Shown here in pieces: positions 1 through 4,771 of a stretch of 5,302 nucleotides of DNA. Each line of letters starts with the position of its first letter. Position 1 is the first letter of the stretch. This DNA comes from Kiritimatiellia bacterium (GTDB taxonomy: Bacteria; Verrucomicrobiota; Kiritimatiellia; RFP12; UBA3636). The translations under genes and the position numbers were made by a program. Below the pieces are notes generated by a model that made no database searches, was not told the DNA's origin, and worked only from the letters and a program-made list of their open reading frames with translations. The stretch covers positions 1-5,302 of the forward strand of contig JAFPUX010000130.1 of assembly GCA_017413145.1 (NCBI GenBank), in the 5' to 3' direction.

Positions 1-174
1 GCCGCCGGCGGACGCGTCGTCCGCCCCGGCGCCCGCGGTGGGCGGCGGCGGGCCGAACGGCGATTTGTCGAGGATGATTTCGTAGTCCCCGCGCTCCCGC
101 GGCGCGGCGGCGGCGATCCGCGCCGCCGCGAGCAGCGCGAACGCGAGCGGAAGCGGACGGAAACGGAGGGGCAT
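1..174 (-). CDS. Secreted proline-rich protein of unknown function, N-terminal part only
   Basis: The frame opens at ATG 172-174 and stays open for 58 codons to the window edge, so the C-terminus is missing. Residues 1-24 look like a Sec signal peptide: Arg4 and Arg6 form the positive N-region, residues 7-18 are hydrophobic (Leu/Ala/Phe), and an Ala run at 21-24 gives a plausible signal peptidase I site. The mature part begins with a Tyr31-Glu-Ile-Ile-Leu-Asp-Lys-Ser-Pro-Phe-Gly41 segment, then four prolines and a Gly/Ala/Asp linker, which suggests a periplasmic or envelope protein with a flexible N-terminal arm. It starts 12 nt after the stop of the zinc-ribbon/EIIA gene and is probably co-transcribed with it. 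No clear Shine-Dalgarno sequence precedes the ATG. I do not recognise the family. The Pro-Phe-Gly motif loosely recalls 'RNPFG' segments of secretion-type periplasmic proteins in this bacterial group, but that is not enough for an assignment. Confidence 0.62.
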   Translation of the reverse strand, partial: MPLRFRPLPLAFALLAAARIAAAAPRERGDYEIILDKSPFGPPPPTAGAGADDASAGG

Positions 175-186
175 TCGGGCGGACGG

Positions 187-1026
187 CTATTTCACCGTGA
201 AGCGCGTGGCCTTCACGAGCGCCTTCCAGAGCGAGACGGCGTCCTTGGCCTCGAGCGCGGCCTTGCGGTTCGGCTCCTTGCCGTAGGATTCGGCCAGACC
301 CGCGAGCAGGCGCAGGTAGAACATGCTCACGGCGGTGGGAATCGTGGAGAAGAAGACGAAGTGGACGGGCTTCTCGTCCGCGCCGCCCCACTTGATCCCC
401 TTGCGGCTCACGCCGAAGGCGAGCGACAGGCCGCCGCCCTCGACGCCGCGCACGTGCGGGAACGCCAGGCCGTTGCCGACGCCCGTCGGGAGCGTCGTCT
501 CGCGCGCCATGGCGTCCTGCACCAGCTTGGCCGCGTCGTCGACGAACTTGCCGGCCTGCAGCGTGCCGGCGAGCTCCGCGATCGCGGCTTCGGGCGTCGC
601 GCCGGCGAGCTCCGGGACCATCAGTTCGGGCGCGGAAAAGCGCGCGACGCCGACCTTGTGCTCGCCGCTGGAGCGCTTCGGCCGCTCGGCCACCCACTTG
701 GCGCCCGACGGATCGTAGAGGATGCGCGCGCAGCTCGGGCACGTCACCAGCGAGCGGCAGAGCTTCACCGCCTGCACCACGGAAATCGCGAGCTTCATCC
801 CGCACACCGAACAGCTGCCGGCGTTCATCGGCGCCATCACGATGTGGTCCTTCTTGTAGAGGCGGTCGCGCACGACCTTGACGGCGGGATCGAGCGAACC
901 GGCCATCGCGTCGATGGACTTGTTCAGTTCGCCGAGATCGGCGCCGGCGCCGCGGATGGAGCGCTGTTCGTCGCGGATGAGGGTGAGTTCCTGGAGCTGG
1001 ATGAGGTGGTTGACGGTGCTGCGCAT
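187..1026 (-). CDS. Coiled-coil/C4 zinc-ribbon protein fused to a PTS EIIA (EIIA-Ntr-like) domain
   Basis: This 279-residue protein joins two families. Residues 1-60 are a helical, probably coiled-coil stretch. Residues about 70-105 form a C4 zinc ribbon of the zf-RING_7/DUF164 (CdsZ-like) type: Cys72-x2-Cys75-Gly-Met and Cys96-Pro-Ser-Cys99 followed by Arg-Ile-Leu-Tyr. A linker (106-131) leads to a PTS EIIA type-2 domain (about 132-275). Its Thr-Gly-Val-Gly-Asn-Gly-Leu-Ala-Phe-Pro-His191-Val-Arg motif is the family's phosphorylation-site signature, with His191 as the likely phospho-acceptor. No EIIB or EIIC segment is seen, so a regulatory role like PtsN is more likely than sugar uptake; this is inference. 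The coiled coil is much shorter than in stand-alone DUF164 proteins of about 240 residues. No signal peptide or membrane segment is visible, so it should be cytoplasmic. It has its own promoter and a hairpin leader, and is followed after 12 nt by a secreted protein gene. The start at 1026 has only a weak ribosome binding site, but the N-terminal helix reads naturally from it. Confidence 0.88.
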   Translation of the reverse strand: MRSTVNHLIQLQELTLIRDEQRSIRGAGADLGELNKSIDAMAGSLDPAVKVVRDRLYKKDHIVMAPMNAGSCSVCGMKLAISVVQAVKLCRSLVTCPSCARILYDPSGAKWVAERPKRSSGEHKVGVARFSAPELMVPELAGATPEAAIAELAGTLQAGKFVDDAAKLVQDAMARETTLPTGVGNGLAFPHVRGVEGGGLSLAFGVSRKGIKWGGADEKPVHFVFFSTIPTAVSMFYLRLLAGLAESYGKEPNRKAALEAKDAVSLWKALVKATRFTVK

Positions 1027-1045
1027 GTCGGATGGTCCGGGCGGA

Positions 1046-1078
1046 ACGGGGGCCCGCGCCGTCGGCGCGGGCCCTCGT
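1046..1078 (-). promoter_or_regulatory. Stable leader hairpin in the 5' UTR of the zinc-ribbon/EIIA gene
   Basis: Bases 1050-1060 and 1064-1074 are perfect inverted repeats (11 bp, all G/C) around a 3-nt loop. Beyond one mismatch (1049/1075), three more pairs (1046-1048 with 1076-1078) extend the stem. It lies between the predicted transcription start (about 1089) and the ATG, ending 19 nt before the start codon. There is no T-tract on the minus-strand side, so it does not look like an intrinsic terminator. It could stabilise the mRNA 5' end, hinder or shape ribosome loading, or bind a protein; the sequence does not say which. It could also act as a back-up stop for read-through from the aldolase gene. 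Confidence 0.6.
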
Positions 1079-1095
1079 GGGGTTTACGGCCTGGA

Positions 1096-1124
1096 AGTAT
1101 GCATTTTTGCAAGCGAAAAGTCAA
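1096..1124 (-). promoter_or_regulatory. Sigma70-type promoter of the zinc-ribbon/EIIA unit
   Basis: On the minus strand TTGACT (1119-1124, 5 of 6 to the -35 consensus) is followed by exactly 17 bp and CATACT (1096-1101, 4 of 6 to the -10 consensus). The spacer is locally A/T-rich in an otherwise extremely GC-rich region, which makes it stand out. Transcription would begin near 1089, giving a leader of about 60 nt. It lies immediately downstream of the aldolase terminator tail, so it separates the two minus-strand units. It has no sigma54-type GG-N10-GC pattern. Confidence 0.72.
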
Positions 1125-1129
1125 CCGCC

Positions 1130-1177
1130 GGCGGAAAACGGGAAACGCCGTCCCGCGGCGAACCGCGGAACGGCGTT
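1130..1177 (-). terminator. Intrinsic terminator after the aldolase gene, UUCG loop
   Basis: On the minus strand, bases 1177-1163 pair with 1158-1144: 15 pairs, of which one is a G-U wobble, closed by a TTCG tetraloop (1162-1159). The stem is followed by a T-rich stretch containing TTT and TTTT runs (about 1143-1130). It begins 20 nt after the aldolase stop codon and ends just before the next promoter's -35 box. The UUCG loop on a long GC stem, a T-rich tail and this position together make a convincing rho-independent terminator for the greA-fba unit. Confidence 0.85.
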
Positions 1178-1197
1178 CTCCGGGACGGAAGCCGCGG

Positions 1198-2199
1198 CTA
1201 GCCGAGCTTGCCGTCGGAGCCGAGCACGTTCACGATCTTGTGCATGTAGAGCTTCTTCATCTCGTCGCGCGCCGGCGTGAGGTACTGGCGCGGGTCGAAG
1301 TGCTCCGGATGCTCCGCGAAGTGCAGCCGGATCGCGGCCGTCATCGCGAGGCGCGAGTCCGAGTCGATGTTGATCTTGCAGACCGCCGACTTGGCCGCCT
1401 TGCGGAGCTGCTCCTCGGGGATGCCGACCGCGTCGGGCAGCTTGCCGCCGTGCGTGTTGATGATCTTGACGTACTCCTGCGGGACCGAGGAGGACCCGTG
1501 CAGGACGATCGGGAAGCCGGGGAGCTTCTGCTCGACGGCCTCGAGGACGTCGAACGCCAGCGGCGGGGGGATCAGGAGACCCGTCTCCGGGTCGCGGGTG
1601 CACTGCTCGGGCTTGAACTTGTAGGCGCCGTGCGAGGTGCCGATCGAGATGGCGAGCGAGTCGCAGCCCGTGCGGGTCGAGAAGTCGATCACCTCCTCGG
1701 GCTTCGTGTAGTGCGATTCCTCGGCCTCGACCTCGTCCTCGACGCCCGCCAGGACGCCGAGCTCGGCCTCGACCGTGACGTCGTACCGGTGCGCGTATTC
1801 GACGACCTTCTTCGTGACGGCGATGTTCTCCTCGTAGGGGAGCGACGAGCCGTCGATCATGACGGACGAAAAGCCGCTGTCGATGCAGCTCTTGCAGGTC
1901 TCGAACGAATCGCCGTGGTCGAGGTGCAGGACGATCTCGGGCTTCTCGCAGCCGAGCTCCTTGGCGTATTCGACGGCGCCCTGGGCCATGTAGCGCAGGA
2001 TCGTGGGGTTCGCGTACTTGCGCGCGCCCTTGGAGACCTGCATGATGACCGGGGACTTCGTCTCGACCGAAGCCTGGACGATGGCCTGCATCTGCTCCAT
2101 CGTGTTGAAGTTGAAAGCGGGGATGGCGTAGCCGCCCTTGACCGCCTTGGCGAACATCTCGCGCGTGTTGACGAGACCGAGTTCCTTGTAGCTGACCAT
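1198..2199 (-). CDS. fba: Class II (zinc-dependent) fructose-bisphosphate aldolase
   Basis: This enzyme reversibly cleaves fructose 1,6-bisphosphate to glyceraldehyde 3-phosphate and dihydroxyacetone phosphate, in glycolysis and gluconeogenesis, in the cytoplasm. The 333-residue protein is a complete class II aldolase TIM barrel. It has His92-Leu-Asp94-His95-Gly with the catalytic Asp and a zinc-binding His. Glu144-Ala-Glu146-Leu-Gly is the conserved acidic metal-site motif, and Gly187-Thr-Ser-His190-Gly and Leu233-His234-Gly-Ser-Ser carry the other two zinc-ligand histidines. Asn277-Ile-Asp279-Ser-Asp-Ser-Arg is the substrate-binding loop, and the N-terminal Ala-Phe-Asn-Phe-Asn motif is intact. 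The length lies between the E. coli FbaA type (about 359) and shorter type B enzymes (about 285-310). Its specificity for FBP rather than tagatose bisphosphate is inferred from general resemblance. An AAGGA box 6 nt before the ATG fixes the start. It follows the greA-type gene after 39 nt, with no clear promoter between, and ends at a strong terminator. Confidence 0.95.
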   Translation of the reverse strand: MVSYKELGLVNTREMFAKAVKGGYAIPAFNFNTMEQMQAIVQASVETKSPVIMQVSKGARKYANPTILRYMAQGAVEYAKELGCEKPEIVLHLDHGDSFETCKSCIDSGFSSVMIDGSSLPYEENIAVTKKVVEYAHRYDVTVEAELGVLAGVEDEVEAEESHYTKPEEVIDFSTRTGCDSLAISIGTSHGAYKFKPEQCTRDPETGLLIPPPLAFDVLEAVEQKLPGFPIVLHGSSSVPQEYVKIINTHGGKLPDAVGIPEEQLRKAAKSAVCKINIDSDSRLAMTAAIRLHFAEHPEHFDPRQYLTPARDEMKKLYMHKIVNVLGSDGKLG

Positions 2200-2205
2200 G
2201 GTATT

Positions 2206-2210
2206 TCCTT
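2206..2210 (-). promoter_or_regulatory. Ribosome binding site of fba
   Basis: AAGGA on the minus strand, 6 nt before the ATG at 2199. It is the only well-spaced Shine-Dalgarno sequence among the five genes of the window. That fits strong translation of an abundant glycolytic enzyme and supports the chosen start. Confidence 0.75.
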
Positions 2211-2238
2211 GGTTGTGGTTGGAGTTTGGTGAAAGAGG

Positions 2239-4587
2239 CTAGCCGCGCGCCCAGGCGAGGACGTTTTCGGGCAGGGGGCCGACGGAAACGACCGTGGCGA
2301 CGGACGTTTCGCCGTCCTCGCCCGGTAGCTCGACCTTGTCGCCTTCGGCGGCGCCGAAGAGCGCCTCGGCGAGGCGGCTGCGCGAGGAGACGATCCCGAG
2401 GTCGGGGTCGCTGTCCCATTCGCCGAGGATCGCGAAGGCGCGCTCGGCGCCGTCTTCCCCGCGGATCGCGACGAACGAGCCGACGCCCGCGAGGCCGTTC
2501 TGCGCGACCTGCGAGAAATCGAACGCGGAGACCTCGGCGAGGTCCTTCTGCAGCTGCGTCTGGCGCGCCTGGAGTTCGCGCTCGCGGTCGCGGGCCGTCT
2601 GGTACTCGAAGTTTTCGGAGAGGTCCCCGAAGCCCTTCGCGAACTCGATGTCCTTGATGTTCTGCGGAATGTCTTCCTTGACGAGCTTGTCGAGACGCGC
2701 CTGGCGCTCGGCGTAGGAGCGGGCGGACGTGATGCCGAGCCGGACGAACGCCTCGGGCTTCTCCTCGACCTCCTCGGGCAGTTCCTCGATGCCCTTGTAG
2801 GTCGCGCGCAGGTAATCGAGCAGGTTGCGCTTCTTGAGCGGCTCCCAGACGCCCTCCATCGCGGACAGGCGGGCGAAGACGGACGCGCGCTCCTCGCGGG
2901 ACATCCCGTCCATGAGCGGCGCGAGCCACTTGCAGCCGAGGTCGGTCTCGACGTTCTTCGCGCCCTTCGGCGCGTCCGGGTCGCGGCGGCCCGCGACGAA
3001 GAGCTTCTTGAGGTCGTTCTTCATGCGCAGCGCTTCGCCGGCGGCCTCGCCGTCGAGCGCGACGGCGACGATCGAGACGAGCGCGAACGGCGGGACCGTC
3101 TCCGAAACGGACTTGGCGAGCCCCTTCACGGTGACGGCGTGGCAGAGCCAGCGCAGCAGCTGGAACGACGGCCGCGGCTTGCCGACCTCGCCGCGGACCT
3201 TCTCCGCGAACGCGTCCTTCGCGACGCCCGAAACCAGCCGCGGCGCGAGGTGCTCCATCAGGTTCGCCGGCATGTCGGGCAGCACGTCGACGAACGCGCC
3301 GGCGACGCGCGCGTCGGTCGCGAGCGGCAGGTCCTCCGCGAGCTCCTCCATGAGGCCCGCGGGCATCGCGGCGGCGGCGTCCAGCACGATGTCCGTGCGG
3401 CAGAGCGTGCCGACGAGGTCCACGGCCTTGTTCTCGGCGCCGGGGACGAACGCGAAGTCCTCCTCCGCGCCGGGACGCAGCGCGACGGGAACCTCGGTCA
3501 GGCCCGCCGCGAGGCCGATCATGGCGGCGCGCACCTTCGCGGCGTTGCCGAGCTTCTTGCGGTCGGCGACGCACGCCTTGAAGACGAACCCGATCCGGTC
3601 GGCGATCGCCGCGCGCTGCGCGTCCGAAAGGTTCTTGCCGCCCTTCTTCGCGAACGCGGCGGCCTTCTCGAGGATCTCCTTGGGGTCGCGCAGCGCGGCG
3701 AACGCCTTGTACTCCTTGTCCAGCTCCGCCGCCGCGTCGCGGCGGCCTTCGCGCGACATCTCCACGGCGTCGGCCTTCTTGGCCGCCGCGGGGAGGCGGA
3801 CCGCCTCGTCCGAGGCGAGCTGCCGGCGCGCCAGCTCCCAGAACTTCTTCCAGTCCTCGCCCGCGGGCAGCAGCGGCTCGATCCGGGCCTGCAGCTGCGA
3901 AACCGTGAGGTTGCCCCAGGACTTGAGCGCGAGCTTGGCGATTTCGCCGGGCTCCTTGCGGCACTTCGCGTCGAACGCCGCGCGGTCCGCGTGGCGGACG
4001 GCCAGGACGTGCTCCGGCCCGATCGGCGAAAGCGCCTCCGCGGCGAACGCGAAGCCGAGCGCCTTGGGGCCGCCGGCCACGTCGTCGAACGCGACGGTCG
4101 CGGTCTTGTAGTAGTCGTCCTCGGACTTCACGACGCCGTAGCCCCACGTGCGGTGGGCGACGACGGAGCCGGGCTTGAGCGAAAGCAGCAGCGCGAGGCG
4201 CTTCAGCGCTTCGGAGGGACGCGCCTTGCCGAAGCCGGCGCTCTCGATCTTCGCGAGCGCGAGGCGGTCCTTGGACGCCGCCGCGGAGAGCACCGACAGG
4301 CATTCGGCGCCGTAGGCGACGCGGTCGCCCGTCCAGGCCGCCTTCTTGCCGAGCAGCTTGATCAGGGCCGCCACGTCGCGCCGCTCGATGAAGCTCTGCT
4401 CGACCACGGCGAACGCCTGGTCGCGCGGCTCGAGGCGCTTTTCGTCCTTCTCGTTCTTCACGAGGGCCGCGAGGTCGTCCACGAGGCCGAGCAGCTTCGC
4501 GGTGTCGGGAGCGGGTTCGCAGGTCTCGGTGACGATCTGCAGGGCGAGGTCGTTCGGGGAGACGGCGTTGGGGGCGGACTGGGACAT
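2239..4587 (-). CDS. greA: Long GreA-type transcript cleavage factor with large N-terminal helical region
   Basis: GreA rescues backtracked RNA polymerase by stimulating cleavage of the transcript 3' end. The GreA/GreB part is at the C-terminus of this 782-residue protein. Residues about 622-692 form the coiled coil, whose tip Gly654-Asp655-Leu-Ser-Glu658-Asn-x-Glu-Tyr carries the two acidic residues that GreA inserts into the polymerase secondary channel. Residues about 700-778 match the C-terminal FKBP-like domain (Ile-Leu-Gly-Glu, then Leu-Ala-Glu-Ala-Leu-Phe-Gly and Glu-Gly-Asp-Lys-Val-Glu). Ordinary GreA is about 158 residues. The extra 620 are mostly Ala/Lys/Glu-rich helices, with a small beta-like segment at about 137-170 (Pro-Gly-Ser-Val-Val-x-His-x-x-Trp-Gly-Tyr-Gly). 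Chlamydial GreA is similarly long, from memory about 715 residues. The frame stays open upstream to 4839, but the ATG at 4587 is preferred: the extra 84 residues are Arg/Ala-rich, overlap mutS, and would lie upstream of the likely promoter. It is followed after 39 nt by fba. Confidence 0.88.
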   Translation of the reverse strand: MSQSAPNAVSPNDLALQIVTETCEPAPDTAKLLGLVDDLAALVKNEKDEKRLEPRDQAFAVVEQSFIERRDVAALIKLLGKKAAWTGDRVAYGAECLSVLSAAASKDRLALAKIESAGFGKARPSEALKRLALLLSLKPGSVVAHRTWGYGVVKSEDDYYKTATVAFDDVAGGPKALGFAFAAEALSPIGPEHVLAVRHADRAAFDAKCRKEPGEIAKLALKSWGNLTVSQLQARIEPLLPAGEDWKKFWELARRQLASDEAVRLPAAAKKADAVEMSREGRRDAAAELDKEYKAFAALRDPKEILEKAAAFAKKGGKNLSDAQRAAIADRIGFVFKACVADRKKLGNAAKVRAAMIGLAAGLTEVPVALRPGAEEDFAFVPGAENKAVDLVGTLCRTDIVLDAAAAMPAGLMEELAEDLPLATDARVAGAFVDVLPDMPANLMEHLAPRLVSGVAKDAFAEKVRGEVGKPRPSFQLLRWLCHAVTVKGLAKSVSETVPPFALVSIVAVALDGEAAGEALRMKNDLKKLFVAGRRDPDAPKGAKNVETDLGCKWLAPLMDGMSREERASVFARLSAMEGVWEPLKKRNLLDYLRATYKGIEELPEEVEEKPEAFVRLGITSARSYAERQARLDKLVKEDIPQNIKDIEFAKGFGDLSENFEYQTARDRERELQARQTQLQKDLAEVSAFDFSQVAQNGLAGVGSFVAIRGEDGAERAFAILGEWDSDPDLGIVSSRSRLAEALFGAAEGDKVELPGEDGETSVATVVSVGPLPENVLAWARG

Positions 4588-4598
4588 GTCGGATGGGT

Positions 4599-4603
4599 TC
4601 CTT
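4599..4603 (-). promoter_or_regulatory. Possible ribosome binding site of the greA-type gene
   Basis: AAGGA on the minus strand lies 11 nt before the ATG at 4587, longer than usual spacing. It forms the 3' arm of a small inverted repeat (CCTT-CCCG-AAGG, minus strand, 4610-4599), so local folding could partly hide it. It supports the 4587 start over the upstream in-frame codons. Confidence 0.4.
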
Positions 4604-4678
4604 CGGGAAGGCCGGGCGGACGGGCGCGGGGCGCAAGCGGTTCGCGCGCGGGTGCGTTTCCCGCGCAACGGGGCGGGA

Positions 4679-4707
4679 AGTCTACCACAACCGGCCCGCG
4701 GCGGCAA
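4679..4707 (-). promoter_or_regulatory. Likely sigma70-type promoter of greA-fba
   Basis: On the minus strand TTGCCG (4702-4707) and TAGACT (4679-4684) each match four of six consensus positions with a 17-bp spacer (4685-4701). They lie in the divergent gap between greA and mutS. Transcription would start near 4672, giving a leader of about 85 nt. The match is modest, but it is the best minus-strand candidate I see in this gap. Confidence 0.45.
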
Positions 4708-4739
4708 ACGGAAAAAACGCGCTTCAAATGCGCGCCGCC
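4700..4739. repeat. Nested inverted repeats in the divergent greA/mutS gap
   Basis: An outer 6-bp inverted repeat, GGCGGC (4700-4705) with GCCGCC (4734-4739), encloses an inner one, CGCGC (4718-4722) with GCGCG (4730-4734); the arms share base 4734. On the minus strand the inner hairpin is followed by six T (4717-4712), giving a weak terminator shape that would face the greA promoter. It overlaps the proposed -35 boxes of both divergent promoters. In such GC-rich DNA short GC inverted repeats are common, so function is uncertain. Confidence 0.3.
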
Positions 4740-4751
4740 TTTTGGTAGCAT
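4723..4751 (+). promoter_or_regulatory. Possible promoter of mutS
   Basis: TTCAAA (4723-4728) and TAGCAT (4746-4751) each match four of six consensus positions with a 17-bp spacer. Transcription would start about 4758, leaving only some 14 nt before the mutS ATG and excluding the GGGAGG at 4752-4757 from the mRNA. Either mutS has a very short leader or the real promoter lies further upstream. Confidence 0.35.
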
Positions 4752-4771
4752 GGGAGGCGTTCTTCGCGACC

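Noticed and set aside
1046..1078. The leader hairpin as a second intrinsic terminator of fba
   Set aside because: There is no T-tract after the stem on the minus strand, a better terminator lies upstream, and a promoter separates the two. A back-up role cannot be excluded.
361..2232. A 623-codon open frame on the plus strand, antisense to the EIIA and aldolase genes
   Set aside because: It crosses two real genes, the terminator and a promoter. Its Arg/Leu/Asp/Val-rich, His-containing composition is typical of the reverse complement of GC-rich coding DNA. No ribosome binding site or domain is seen.
2825..4111. A 428-codon plus-strand open frame inside the greA-type gene
   Set aside because: It is Ser/Ala/Arg-rich low complexity and lies entirely opposite a conserved gene. 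It is best explained as a GC-driven antisense frame.
1121..4636. A 1171-codon open frame on the minus strand running across fba and the greA-type gene
   Set aside because: It is a shadow of two well-supported genes in another frame. The product is extremely rich in Arg, Ala, Gly and Pro with no recognisable domain. Very high GC makes stop codons rare in off-frames.
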